Assembly (NCBI RefSeq): GCF_000321225.1
Contig: NW_004450480.1
Coordinates: forward strand, 1,396,261 to 1,460,260
From: Odobenus rosmarus divergens
Taxonomy: Eukaryota; Chordata; Mammalia; Carnivora; Odobenidae
Reading direction: 5' to 3'
Length of the DNA: 64,000 bases
Positions 8,931 to 20,754 of this stretch are shown piece by piece (the stretch's first letter is position 1; every line of letters starts with the position of its first letter). The notes below the pieces were generated by a model. The model saw only the letters and a program-made list of their open reading frames with translations, made no database searches and was not told where the DNA came from. The position numbers were made by a program, and so were the translations under genes.

Positions 8931-11835
8931 TTAATGCTGGCATGAAGAAAAAGGAAAGGAAAGTATTTTGAACAGTCGTTTTGTTGGATGGCATTGTTAT
9001 GTTAGGGATTTACTTTGCCAAATACCCTACTCTTTCAAAATAATTCATGTTTTAATTTCGATGGCGCAAAATTATTATTTATAGTACAAAAAGGTTACAC
9101 TTCATAGAAAACACCTCCCCTCAGAGGCTATAAAATGATTTCATCAAAAAAATTAGGTTCCCATACTTGTATGACTTAAAACTTACCTGTTAGATTTAAT
9201 GTCGAAACATTTGCAGAAGGAAGTGACGAGCTCTCGGTTTTTCTGTGTATTTCAAATGAATGAGCGGTTAATACCGAACTGAGGTGAATTTTGAGGGACA
9301 TACACTATATTAACATAGGCTACTGTTCATTGCAATTCTGTGCTTTTTATTTTGTAGCTCTTATTTCTCAGAAGGATATGGAGGTAAGAACCCAAGCTTA
9401 CAGTATGTTCCCCAAAGCCCTAGATGCTTGAGCTTAAAGAGGGGTTAAATTTTAACGAAAACATACCTTCTAGTCAATGTGCTTTAAATTATAATTTTAA
9501 AAGCCAATCATTTTCTTTTTTGACTGACATGTGGCATTTTGGAGAAATTTTTAAATCTTCAAAGTCTGTAAGAGATGAATTTGGGGGGCTTGTAGTTACC
9601 GTATTTAGAACAGAAGAAAAAAGGATAGCTCATCGTGAAGGGGTTGAATTAAAATCATTTGTAATTATGCATCACAAAGAGACACAATCACAGAACATCC
9701 ATTTATACATACATCTGTGCATCTGCTTCTGACCCCAGCTTTCTGGTTTCCGTCCTTTTCTTTACAAAATCTTCAGTTCTGCATCGATGCACACATTGGG
9801 AAATTGAGGCTAATGGTTTAGGAATGTGCTAATTAATTCTCATTATGTCCTGTGAACCAAGAGAAATAAGTGAAAGGTTGTCTGCATACGCATATATACC
9901 ATGTATATTTTTCCACACTGTTTTTCTTCTGTAGGAAAGTTATGCTGTTTTTTTCCTCCTTAGGTTCTCACACACAGTGACAGCTAGCAGCGTCCAAAGT
10001 GTTGACATTACGACTTAGAGATGTGATAAAGAGAAATAGGAACTGCGTTGTCTGTAAGTAAATGTGGTTCCAGCATTGAGAGAACATACATAATCAGATA
10101 CCTGTTCTCCTGGAGTTTCTTAATTTAAGCATCGTGATTCCTAATTAGCAGTTCTATTGCATTTATCGTTACTTTGTCTTTGGTCATCAATGATGATCAA
10201 CCTTTGCTAAACAAAGATATGTAATCGTGCTAGGGACACTCATGGTTTTTTTTTTTTTTTTAAGGTTTTAACATTTGATAATAGGTTTTCCAATAGCTTG
10301 AAGGGTAGCTTTTAACGTTTCTTTTCCAGCTGAAGTATTTCCTGAGTTCTGTCCAAGCTCTCTATGGTTAAAGAAAAGTCTTTTTGACACTTAATAGACA
10401 ATGTTGTGGCTTTTTTTCCCTTCTTCAGACAAATGTATAGGCATTTAAACTGCTACATTGTACTACTGTAATTGAGACACCTTGCAGAAATGGCAATTAT
10501 AGGGTGACTTGTGTCAAAAATATTCAGAGCAAATTACATTTTACCTAATTTTTTAAAACTTTCAAAGATACCACCTCTCTTCTTCCTCTCTCTCTCTCTC
10601 TTTCCCTCTCCCCCTCCCTCCTGTTGTTTCTTTTAAGTATTAAGCAAACTCTTTGCATTTTCCCATTTTATTCAAGCTGTCCCAGATTTTTGGGGGGTTT
10701 AGCAAAACTCCAGATGTGCTACCCAGATCAAAACAATCAGCAAAGACCAGGGTGTTCTTACTTCCTGAAATGAAAACAAAATAGATGTTCAGAGGTTCTG
10801 TTTCGCTCTGGCTACCAGCTTGGCTGCTTGCTCTGAGAATATTCTTGCTCCCAAGTTAGTTCCAGTTCTGTTTATTCAGCCCTGAGCTCGGTGAACTTTC
10901 CAAAGCCATCCTCTTCAAACAACACTTTTTTTTTTTTTTTTCCTGAGCTGGAGTTTATTTTGTGCCCAGTCTCCGTTGCGTGGGTCGCATGAATAATTCT
11001 AACACAAAGAAAAACTCTCCTTCTGACCAGTGAGAGAAGGGGGAGGGATCCGAGAATAGAGGTAAAAATTGCAAGTTTAATCCAAAAAGCAAAGGGCTTG
11101 GGAAAAGAGAGAAAAGGAAAACCAATAGATCAGCAAAGTAAAAAATAAAACCTTTTAGTGAAGATTTCAGTACAAAACAGGTGTCTGATGAAACATGAGC
11201 AAAATAAACCAGAACACGCTCAACATATATGGGCCACATACTTGACACAGATTTTTAACTGCCGGAGTGGTTTCATTTATGAAATAAAGATACTATTTCT
11301 ACAAATGAGAATTTAGAGCAAATGTTTACATAGTAAAACCTATGATATCTTGATTGATACTATGAAATGGGGCGATGGCCCATTTAAAATATGCTTAGGT
11401 GGGTTACATATAAATTTCTTTGGTTTCCAAAAATGGTTAAAATGATCTTTCACCTCTGTGGAATGTTGGAAGTGGTAGAATTTCTGGTTTTGGTATTGTC
11501 CTCAAACTGCTTCACAGGGAATTTCATTTTCAAAAGTTAAAAGAAGGCAGAGGATCTCTACTCTGTTTTAAATGTGCCCAGTGCCTAGTCGGAGATGGAA
11601 AAAAAAAAAAATGGGAAGAGCACCAGAGCCTGGGACTCTAGTGGCCAGACTTGGGAGGCACACACTGAGGGCAACTGCATTCATTATGCCATTATAGAGA
11701 CCTAAATGGTTTCTGACCACAAATGCGCAGGTACAGTGTAATGAAACTGTCCTACCCTTGTGGCCTTTGGCATCGGCACATTTCTTTTTGAGGCCGTGTA
11801 GAACAAGGGAACAGCTACTTGAAAAGTGAAATGTT
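8931..11835. other. Noncoding, unassigned; contains one weak exon candidate
   Basis: No confident gene. Contains a T-run near 10243, a CT-rich tract at about 10583-10620 and a T-run near 10925. A 26-base segment bounded by splice-like sites at 9358-9383 is listed separately. The rest is unassigned AT-rich sequence. Confidence 0.45.
9358..9383 (+). other. Weak microexon candidate (26 bases)
   Basis: A pyrimidine-rich TGCTTTTTATTTTGTAG is followed by 26 bases and then GTAAGAA, a strong donor. With one base carried in from a phase-1 exon it would read ALISQKDME and end in phase 0. The candidate dehydrogenase exon ends in phase 1, so phase is compatible, but the peptide does not resemble the SDR segment expected next. 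Chance splice-like sites are common at this scale. Confidence 0.12.
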
Positions 11836-12062
11836 GGGGCACCTGAGTGGCTCAGACGGTTAAGCATCTGCCTTCGGCTCAGGTCATGATCCTAGAGTCC
11901 TGGGATCGAGCCCCGCATCGGGCTCCCTGCTCGGCGGGAAGCCTGCTTCTCCCTCTGCCTTTGCTCCCACTGGTTCTCTCTCTCACATGCTCACTCTCCC
12001 TCTCTCTCAAATAAATAAATAAAATCTTTAAAAAAAAATTAAAAAAAGAGATGTGAAATGTT
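11826..12062 (+). mobile_element. CAN-SINE, forward, with target-site duplication
   Basis: The element spans 11836-12052, flanked by GTGAAATGTT at 11826-11835 and 12053-12062. It starts GGGGCACCTGAGTGGCTCAG (tRNA-derived head with pol III A box; B box near GGATCGAGCCCC), continues through a CT-rich body and ends in AATAAATAAATAAAATC plus a poly(A) tail. A clean young insertion. Confidence 0.95.
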
Positions 12063-12084
12063 CAAGCCACGAAGAGAAAGGAAA

Positions 12085-12245
12085 TAGATTGTTGTATTTC
12101 ATTCATTTGTTTATGGAGTGCCCATTATTGTCCAGTTCTGTCTAGCTGGAGGGATACAGTGGTGGTCAAGACAAATAGAGCTCCTGCCCTCATGGAGCTT
12201 ATGATCTGTCAGAGAGATAAACCAGGGAACCCGTAATAAGAGAGC
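12085..12245 (-). mobile_element. L2 LINE 3' fragment, reverse orientation
   Basis: Classic reverse L2 wording: TTCATTCATTTGTTTATGGA, GGGATACAGTGGTGGTCAAG, CTCCTGCCCTCATGGAGCTT. Ancient and non-coding. Confidence 0.75.
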
Positions 12246-12437
12246 GTGAAGAATGGGGAGTTCCCAGAAGCATGGGGTTCTTGCTTTTGCTGGCTTTTGT
12301 CTCCTTCCCTCCCTGCTCTCCTCCGGTTCCTCTCTTCCTTTTCTCCCCTCTTTGTTCTTTCCTTCCTTTCCCTCTCGAGATTTCCTTTCCAAACAGAATT
12401 CAGCCAAGCTCATTTTAAAAAGAAAGAAGTGGGAGAT

Positions 12438-12720
12438 TGCAGTGGTTGGAGCCATAGGCTTGGGAGGGTGACCCAGATTGGAATCCTGACTGTGCCGTTA
12501 ACCACTGAACAATCTTGGCCACGAGAAATTACCTCAGTTTCTCATTTTATTTAAAAAAAAAAAAGGTTTAAAAATACTTAGTTCACAGGAATGCTGCGAT
12601 GGTTAGACGGCATACTGTAAGTGAAGTCCCTGGCTCAGTTCCTGACACAGAATGAGTGAGCTAAAATTATTAGCGACTGGCATATTATGATTATTAATTA
12701 TTACTCTTATTATTTTGCCA
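12438..12720 (+). mobile_element. MIR SINE, forward orientation
   Basis: GCAGTGGTTGGAGCCATAGG, then GATTGGAATCCTGACTGTGC, ACCTCAGTTTCTCATTTTAT, a grown A-run, then GGAATGCTGCGATGGTTAGA and CCTGACACAGAATGAGTGAG. This is the full MIR layout, diverged. Confidence 0.7.
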
Positions 12721-12750
12721 TTTAAGTTCTAGAAGCAATGTCTGCATTAT

Positions 12751-12982
12751 AAAATAACTAAGAGGGGCGCCTGGGTGGCTCAGTCGGTTAAGCGTCTGCC
12801 TTCAGCTCAGGTCGTGATCCCAGGGTCCTGGGATCGAGCCCCGCATCGGGCTCCCTGCTCAGTGGGAAGCCTGCTTCTCCCTCTCCCACTCCCCCTGCTT
12901 GTGTTCCCTCTCTCGCTGTGTCTCTCTCTGTCAAATAAATAAATAAAATCTTTAAAAATAAAATAAAATAAAATAGCTAAGA
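12751..12982 (+). mobile_element. CAN-SINE, forward, with target-site duplication
   Basis: The element spans 12764-12969 with a near-perfect duplication AAAATARCTAAGA at 12751-12763 and 12970-12982. Head GGGGCGCCTGGGTGGCTCAG, intact A and B box regions, CT-rich body, AATAAATAAATAAAATC tail. It is one of the cleanest copies here and shows the subfamily best. Confidence 0.95.
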
Positions 12983-13348
12983 AATAGCAAATGATATATT
13001 AATCAATTGAAAAATTTTCTCTGAAAAACAACCGACCAGCTTTGATATTATATAATCTCCTTATCTCTTGTAATTATTATTTTTTTTTTTGCCTATTCAC
13101 AAAAGCAGGGTTTTGGAATGTTAAAATTAAAAACCATTTTCAATAAACTAGGTTTTTAGGTAAACCTTTAAAATCTCTGCCACATTAAATACGATTGCTG
13201 TCTTTTCCTCCAAACATTTTGAGGAGTAAGATTGAACCAAATTTCAATTAGCCCATTTGACAGAGAAATTTGTTAGTATTTACTCTGATTCAAGCGTGAT
13301 TGAGACAGAACACACTCCTCAGTGTGTCCATACAGAGTATGATGATAA

Positions 13349-13582
13349 GATTTTCTTGTGTCTTTTCTTTTTCAAGATTTTATTTATTTATTTGACAGAG
13401 AGAAACACAGCTAGAGAGGGAACACAAGCAGGGGGAGTGGGAGAGGGAGAAGCAGGCTTCCCACTGAGCAGGGAGCCCGATGCGATGCGGAGCTAGATCC
13501 CAGGACCCTGGGACCATGACCTGAGCTGAAGGCAGATGCCCAACAACTGAGCCACCCAGGCGCCCTGATTTTCTTTTGTCTT
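13349..13582 (-). mobile_element. CAN-SINE, reverse, with target-site duplication
   Basis: The element spans 13365-13566, flanked by GATTTTCTTGTGTCTT and GATTTTCTTTTGTCTT. Begins with the reverse tail (TTTTATTTATTTATTTGACAG) and ends with GCCACCCAGGCGCCC. Open frames crossing it are element-derived. Confidence 0.95.
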
Positions 13583-13979
13583 GTGAAATCAGCCTTACTG
13601 TGTTATAGACAACCCCTATAGAGTTGCTGTGTGAATATATATTTATGGAATTTGATAGCAATACAGGTAAAGTTTAAACATTAAAATTAGTTATAATTTT
13701 TTTTCCTTAATCAAGGTATCTTCTGGCCAGTCTTCATAAGCACTTTTCTATTTCAGAAAGGCCCATACAGCCTTCCCTACATTTTGTCTTCCGCAGAGCA
13801 TAAGTGTATACAAGGTAAAGGTGATATAGTCATTCATAGAATTTAGATCTCTTTCTCTCTGTTTATAATTGTATAGATGCTCCTGTCGCTTCCCCTGCCC
13901 CCCAGGCTAAGCTTTAAGCATCCCCCCAAATCTCTCTTCCACGAATGGTCCATTTAATCTCCTGTTTTCTATTTTGCTT

Positions 13980-14165
13980 GCATGGGTCAATGTGCCTGAA
14001 ATACCTTTCCCTGCTAGATTGAAACATTACTTATTGTGTAGGATCTGATGCCAATGTCATCACTGGTGTGATGTCTTTCCCAATCCCCCTGGGCAGAATA
14101 AACTGATCTCTTCTTTGGAGCCCGTGGCTCTTTGTTCTTTACCCTGGTACAGGAGAGTTGCAGAA
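13980..14165 (+). mobile_element. L2 LINE 3' fragment, forward
   Basis: GTGCCTGAAATACCTTTCCC followed by TGATGTCTTTCCCAATCCCC and CTGGGCAGAATAAACTGATC is the L2 3'-region order. Diverged. Confidence 0.55.
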
Positions 14166-14224
14166 GTGAGTGTATTTCCCCGCCCCCAAACACCACAAAC
14201 TCCTAGATGGTGGGGGTCTATGTC

Positions 14225-14345
14225 TCACTCATCTTTCCAGAAAACCTGATTCCTGTCTTCAAGGAGTTCCCAGTCCGGGCAGGGAGACAGATACATAAAC
14301 ATGCAATTATATTGCAATTTGGAGAGTGATGTAAAACAATTGTCT
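14225..14345 (-). mobile_element. L2 LINE fragment, reverse
   Basis: CTGTCTTCAAGGAGTTCCCA, then GGGAGACAGATACATAAACA and TTTGGAGAGTGATG is reverse L2 wording. Short and diverged. Confidence 0.5.
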
Positions 14346-15239
14346 AAATTAGTGCACACAGATGAGCACTAATTTACCAAAGAACCCTGCTCTTCTCGTG
14401 TAAGAAACAAGCAGTCGGCATGTAGGTGTAGTGTGTTTCTTAAAATAGCAGTGTTTTTTCCCAGTGTTCGTATCAATATTTATATTGTTGCTTGTGCTCT
14501 GTAAAAAAACAAAAACTCTCAAATGACATTGTGTACCCAATGTTAGTGAGAAGAACTGAGTAGTCTGTTGAAACTGTGATGTACAGCAGGAGCGATATAC
14601 ACTTCTCCAGACCAAATAAAGTCTCACTGAAACTTTGCTGTAAGCTAAGACTTTAAGTGCCATTTATTTGTTGAGTTTTGCCCCTCTAAATTGCTCAGTT
14701 TGGCACAAGAACTTTAAAAGTATTTATGGTTTAATCGGCATGTGGTTTATTTTTAATTATATTAAAATGACCTGCTTATATTAAAATGACATGCTTTCCA
14801 AAACCTCATATTGCCTTAAAAACATTGTTGTAGCAGGGAAAGATTTCAAATGTTATTCTAAGGAGCAAGGGAAAGGATTTCAGACTAACACACAGTCCGT
14901 ATCTCAGTATTTTTGTTTGTGCAGAGCTCCCAGGACATAGTTATAAAATCGTTTTCTATTTTATACATGGTCAGTGTTTGGGGCTTTGGGAAAAAAAATT
15001 TTTTTTAAATTACTGTTATTTTTTTGGTACCTGCTTTTTTTTTTTTTTAATACTCACTCTGAGTCAAATTACAGCAGGCTCATAACACCATAACCTTTAT
15101 CCATATATAGCCAGGCAAAACTTTCTGCTGTTAAGTAGAACTTAGAAATGTTTTAGAGAGGGAAAGCATTGCTATTTTTGAGCAAACTCAGAGAGTTTAG
15201 AAGCATTATTTTGAAATGTGCTTCCTTAAAGTCAGAAAG
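14346..15239. other. Noncoding AT-rich sequence
   Basis: No gene or assigned repeat. Two short exact repeats of CTTATATTAAAATGAC lie about 14754-14790, and A/T runs near 14991-15050. Confidence 0.5.
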
Positions 15240-16110
15240 AACTTAATTAAGTTCCCAGGGTTAATTGTTTCTGAAGTGTTAACATGTCATTTGTCTATTC
15301 AAACTCCAAAGCAAATCTCATACGGGATTTAATAACCTGTTTATGTGAATAGAAATTTGGGGTGGGGGTGGCGTGGGAGAAGAGGGGAAAGCTAATAGGG
15401 CTTTTACCTAGTTAGTGGGTTTAAGGAAGAATCCTTTCTGTCTTCATTTGAAACAAAAGGCAAATCCTATGTTCAAAAACTCCTTCTATTTGGGAGTATA
15501 AATTGGGATGACAAGGAAGTTGCGGAACAAAACGGTATTTTTATACTTTGTTCATTTCATATTTATCACTAGCTTGTTTGCTAATTTTCATTTGCAAGAG
15601 GCAATTCTTCCAGCTAACTGGGTGCCTCAATGGGCCACTGATTTCTTTGAAGTGACAGTCTGTAAATATGCATAAAAAAGGGATGCAATTAGCGTGTGTG
15701 TGGTTCAGTGCAGCCTGATTCCATTGGCAAGTTTACCCACAGTGTTGATAAGCTACATTATCTAGAAAATTGGCCGCTGAAAAACAGCACCTCTGATTGC
15801 CAGCAAAGGTTCCAGATAACAGGGTGCTGAAGAGAAATATAATTGAGGTTGAATATATTAACCAAGGTGTCACATGCTCCTTAGAAGCTCTAATTTATCA
15901 GCATGTTGGAATTTTTATTAACATTTGGAATGCATTTCTCCCACACTAATGAAGTGGAATTGGCAGTTCAGGTTTTGGTTATTGTCATTTCTGAGAAGTT
16001 AAATGTAATTTCTCGTTAGACACAGTTATGTAAATATATTTGTTCAGGGGCTAAAAAAATTATACATTTTACAAAATATAAATATGTTGTTAAGAGGCAG
16101 TGTGACAAAT
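15240..16110. promoter_or_regulatory. Possible conserved noncoding element (enhancer-like)
   Basis: No repeat signature through about 850 bases, with an even, moderately AT-rich composition and dense transcription-factor-like words: AATATGCATAAA, GATAAGC, CTCTGATTGCC, AATTAGC, TTATCTAGAAAATTGG, TCTAATTTATCAGC. This texture is typical of deeply conserved enhancers in gene deserts, but no alignment was possible. Function is inferred only. Confidence 0.3.
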
Positions 16111-17379
16111 CAGTGATGGCTGAAGTCTGAAAACCAGCCACGTATTTATGCTGTGTTTTGTACATTACAGCTCTTCTTTGTGGGGGGAGTTCGAGAGAAA
16201 TGAAGGAAGCTTAATTTTATTAACTCTGCGATGGGCTCACCATTATGAAAAACAGTTAAAATTAGCCACTGTTTTAGTAGGTTAGCTATCCAAAAGGATT
16301 TTATGTTTAAAATATTTTTTTTTAAATGAAAATTTACTTAAATGATAAGGTTGAAGCATTTCTGGACGATATCTGCTTTTCTTTTCTCCATCCTGTTTGG
16401 AAGATCCAAGACTTCTATTCATTTTCTATTTCTGATTTTGACAAATGTATGTGAGCAATAACCTTAATTTCTATCCATTAGAAATAAACTGAAGTGTGCA
16501 AACCTGAAATTACTTCAGGTTGCATAAGGTGTGATAAAACTAGATATTTTTTTAAGGCAAGGGTATGAAAATAACAAACTTGGGATAATAAAAGAGGAAG
16601 AGTCAGAAATACCAGGGGAAACACACAGGCAGCTCATTAGTGTATTTCTTAAGTTACGTGGGTGGGTTCAAGGGTATTTCATTATTGTAAGTCTTCCTTA
16701 CATATGTATAACATACACTTGTATGTATCATATATCAAAGAAAAAAACATTTTTTTGAAAGAAAATACCTTCATTTCTATTGACTTGTAAATTTTATTCT
16801 TCAGGGGAAATGATTATGAGTTGCACCCCAATGGTGTGCTTTGTATTTGTAACAGGCTTAATATTACTTAATTGTACACATCTCCAACCTCAGGGAATGA
16901 TGCCAGTAGTTTTCCTCCATGAGTAATAGATATGGTGGTCACAAAGCCTATGGTTCCCTATGGGTGAATGACCCATGTGAGGCATTTTCCCAGCTGTCCC
17001 TTTGCATTCACTCCTTTGCAATTGTCAGCCTTCTACTGTCCTACAGGGCTCCTAATTTTACTCCTTCTCCTCTCGCTGCCACCACTCCTGGTATCCCCTG
17101 ACCCAGGTTTTTATCCCTCCTGCAATTCTTCCCGTGCATCTTACACTGTCATCCCATAAACTTCCGAACCCTATCATCAATCCCATTATAAGTGCTTGCG
17201 GTGGTGGAGGGACAGGGTCAGTGTTTCCTTTACAAGCAGGAACTTCTACTTGGAATTGGATTTAGCATGGGGAAGTCTCATGCCTGTTGGACAGGTACTC
17301 CTAAGCTCTTGTCAAATTAGACGTTTCTTAGGATGCCTATTATGGCGGATTTGGTCAACTCTCACCTTATCATGCGTTT
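16111..17379. other. Noncoding, unassigned
   Basis: No gene. The part at 16930-17180 is pyrimidine-rich and may be old LINE sequence. Confidence 0.45.
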
Positions 17380-17900
17380 TATTCTTTAGTGTCATGGGTT
17401 GGGCAGCTAAAACCCACAATTCCCAGACTCCCTAGCAGGTAGGGTTCTGGAGGAAAATTAGGTTCACACAGGTGCATGGAGGCGCTGTTTGGAAGGTTGA
17501 AGCAAGGCAAGGGTGTTTTCCAGCAGCTTCAGCTGCTGCTGCTGGTAGGATGAGCCTGGAGGTGTTGGGTCTGTTTGCAGCAGGGTTTTTGTGCCATTCA
17601 CTGACTTCCTGAAGGTCTAGTGGTAGTGCTAGTGGCCCGGATCCTGGATCATGCCTGTGCCTCTGTATCCTTGAACTCAGCAGTTCTGCGGCTGCCTCCA
17701 GAGTGATTCTTTAGATTCTTCAATGAGACGGATGTAGAAGCTCCCTTGACAGGCTGGTTGTTTTGCCAGATTCTTTAGCCCTTCCAACATTTTTGCAAGC
17801 TCTTAATTCCATGTGTTAGGTTTCTTGAGGCTCAAGGGTTCAGTTTTGACCAGTTGAATCTAGATCAGTACATCTGTAAGTCTGGTTCAGGTGCCTCAAT
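17380..17900. mobile_element. Probable ancient interspersed repeat, family not assigned
   Basis: Opens with GGGCAGCTAAAACCCACAAT-like wording followed by TCCCAGACTCCCTAGCAG, AGGGTTCTGG and a CAGCAGCTTCAGCTGCTGC block. I have seen this phrase order in old mammalian repeats but cannot name the family. The CTGCTGCTGCTGG run is at about 17531-17544. Confidence 0.35.
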
Positions 17901-18094
17901 AACAGGGCCAGGTTTAGGGCAAGGCAGTAAACGTAACTGGGGCACAAAATGTAAGGAGGCACTTGCTTTCAGGGCCACAGAAATGTCTCCTTAAATTTTG
18001 TGTCCTTGGTATCTCTCCTGCCTCACCCTAGTGCCAGCCATGCACCATAATTAAATAGCAGATGTTACTTATTATAAAAATAACTAACATCTAT

Positions 18095-18314
18095 AGCAGG
18101 TGTTAGAAAAATAGAACCCATGGGCTCAATCTGACCCACCACCTGTTTTTTTGTCAATAAAGTTTTATTGGAACAGAGCCAGATCCTTCTTTTATGTAAT
18201 GTCTGTGGCTACTTTCACACAACAGGAGCAGAACTGCGTAGTGGCAACAGGCTGCAAAGCAAAACATGTTTACTATCTGGCCCTTTACAGGAAACTTTTG
18301 CTGATTTGTGCTCC
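18095..18314 (-). mobile_element. hAT-Charlie nonautonomous DNA transposon (MER type)
   Basis: Contains ATAAAGTTTTATTGGAACAG, AATGTCTGTGGCTACTTTCA, GTAGTGGCAACAGGCTGCAA and the end TTTACTATCTGGCCCTTTAC, the well-known element whose inverted terminal repeat is like CAGGGGTCGGCAAAC. Nearly full length, with diverged ends. Exact MER number not certain. Orientation is assigned by the usual consensus direction. Confidence 0.7.
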
Positions 18315-19839
18315 ATGGCCCTGTGGCTATACCTTGACTTGTTGAGTCAGACTGCTTGAGATCAACTTCTGCTTCCCTGCTGAGTCTCAGGACGTTGCTC
18401 AAGCTTCACGTAGTGATGTGCTAGAGTCCACTGGTGCTGATTAGGTGAGTCTCTGGCCAACTCCACATTCCTGGATCATGTTGGTAGCTTGAAATCAGCC
18501 TTGGTTAGGAGTATTTACACCAGGAAAATGGGCAAATGCTACATATCAGAGCTTTCTCAGAGACCTGGCAATTAAAGATGTGCTGCCTCTGGAAGTGTCA
18601 GATTCTTCCTCAAAGTGATGTGATAGATGCACTTAGTGGACCGTCTGGATCCCTATAGCCAGCATTGCACCCGGCCCCAAGGTCCTGCTATGGACAGCTT
18701 ATACCTGTGTCCTCCACAGGGGCAGTCAGTGTCTTGTTGCTACAGGGAGTGGACAGGCCCAGCTCCTGTGTTCCAGAACATGACTCAGATCACTGCCAGA
18801 CTCTGCCTGGCACCACATTCTCCACCAGCTCTTTTAGCTTCATTGGCCTGCTTTGCTCCTTCCACTGAAGGGTGGTTTTAAAGAGCTTGACCCAGGATCT
18901 GGATGAGCAGAGAAAAGTATCTAGAGCACAAAATTTAAGGACACATTCCCCATCAAGGTTAAGCAAGTTGCACAACCCCAAGAATGAGTACCCCCTAAAA
19001 TTTTGTGGCTTAGATGCCCCACTCTCTTTCCCCTGTCTGGGTTCTGCTGGCTCTGGTATGCCACACACGCCTGGATTCCTGCTTTAGGCTCTACTTGTCA
19101 GAAACCCAACCTAAAACAAATGGGGGTAATAATGAATCTTTTGTTACCTATTGATTATTTTAATAACTGAGTGAGGTAAGGTATGGAAAGCATTTAGAAC
19201 AGAAACAATAATGGGCGGGTGGACAGACACATGGATGGAAAGACAGATTGGACACATAGCTTTTGTACTTCTGTGCATACCATTCTTTCCACCTGAAATA
19301 AAGTCTCTGCTTCTATTTGCTTATCTAAATGGCACTTCCCCTCAAGACCAATTTTGTCTATAAAATGCTTACTAGGGGCAGCATTCTGAATCATGTACCT
19401 TCACTCTAAATTCCATAGCTCTGCACTTCCAACTCCACTGTGGTGTTTTGCCAGATGAATTGTTTTTCCCCCTTCTATTGTGTCCATGTCCTATAACTTG
19501 TCATCTATATGGTAACTTACTCAAATCTATTGACACACGTGGTAAAACCAATTTAATGATAGGGCAACAATTATCCTGAAGAGCAGTTTTTTAAAAACTG
19601 AACTGATGGCTTTGGAAGTGTGGTTCTTGTGTTTCCTACCAAGTATAAGGATCACCCGGAGCGCACAGCTCATGAGGGGGATGTTTGAATAGAGTCGACT
19701 TGTATGGCCTGCAATATTTGTTTCTTAGACTTTCAACAGATTTTAATGGCTACATATTGGTAGATTCGCTCCCCACCCCCCACACTATTTTAGCTAGTTT
19801 GTAAGTACTATTGTAGTCTATCCCAGCATCCTGTTTACT
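18315..19839. other. Noncoding, unassigned
   Basis: No gene. A MIR-like 3' fragment (GAGTGAGGTAAGGTATGGAA) lies about 19160-19210. Open frames are short and without domains. Confidence 0.45.
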
Positions 19840-20030
19840 TTAGTCATGGTTCTCATCACTGCTTATGCTTTTCTAGTTGGTTTATTTAGTGGAAACCATC
19901 TTTGTCCCTAACGAGGTTCTAAGTTCCATGAAGGCAGGCTCTTGGCTCTTCCTGCCCATTGTCTCTTGCCAGCCTTGCACCAGACCAGCACACAGAGAAC
20001 ATATGTTTACCATGACTGACACAATGAATG
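19840..20030 (+). mobile_element. L2 LINE 3' end, forward
   Basis: AGTTCCATGAAGGCAGGCTC, TTGCCAGCCTTGCACCAGAC, then CACAGAGAACATATGTTTAC and CACAATGAATG follow the L2 3' terminus. Confidence 0.65.
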
Positions 20031-20306
20031 AAATGTGTTAACTCTGGAGCTACAGTACTATAGTGTAGGCTTAAGAAAGATTTTTAAGGTGAGTAAATGA
20101 AGGAAGTCACTTAAAGAAATTCACCAGCATTGGTCCCATGAGGTCAGGAGCTTCTCTCATTTGAGCTGGATAAATCCTGTACTTTTCTACAAAGTGCAAA
20201 TGTATATTCATGTGTCTTTTCTCTGAAATTAGAACTTGTGTAAAAAAATATAGAAACGATACGACGTCTAAAATTGCAAATGTGCATCACAAATTATTTA
20301 TTCCAG

Positions 20307-20339
20307 GTACATTCAAGTTGTGAGAAGAATGAATTTCAG
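20307..20339 (+). other. Weak exon candidate (33 bases, phase 0-0)
   Basis: AATTATTTATTCCAG precedes and GTAAGGA follows a 33-base open segment reading VHSSCEKNEFQ. CEKNEFQ resembles the first half of an LDL-receptor class A repeat, where the next residue is Cys. An exon of this size would be atypical for such proteins and the next exon was not found, so chance is the default explanation. Confidence 0.12.
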
Positions 20340-20692
20340 GTAAGGATTATAGCTGAAATGATGAGGGGGACACTCAGATGGCTTTATGGGTTGACACAAA
20401 GAGAGATGGGTCCACCTCACTGTTTTGCTGTGAGGGTATAATGCTGTCAGAGTCTGGTTTGCCTGTAATCTCAGCACAGGAGCAGGTAGCCGGTATCACC
20501 TGTGTTAATGTTGGCCATGTTTTCAAGTTGGGGTCCTTACAACCCTAGCTGGGCCCTAAGAGCCTCCCTGAGAGGCTGCGTCGTGGTGTGGTGGTGGAGG
20601 GCGAGTGGACAAGGCAGGTGGGAGGCAGGAGATCCACCCTGGCTTATATGAGAACAAGGCTGCTTCCATCTGTTAAGAACGTAATGGGCACT

Positions 20693-20754
20693 TGCTTAAA
20701 ATTTAATTTAAAATTGCTTAAAACACACAAAAATGCTTAAAATTTAATTTAAAA
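20693..20754. repeat. AT-rich tandem-like repeat, 41-base spacing
   Basis: The 21-base word beginning TGCTTAAAATTTAATTT occurs exactly at 20693-20713 and 20734-20754, with a third partial TTGCTTAAAA between them. Confidence 0.8.

Noticed and set aside
10583..10620. CT-rich tract resembling a long polypyrimidine splice tract
   Set aside because: No following AG with an open exon and donor; best seen as simple repeat.
12764..12840. tRNA-like sequence with A and B box words
   Set aside because: This is the tRNA-Lys-derived head of a CAN-SINE, not a functional tRNA gene; the same applies to the other SINE heads.
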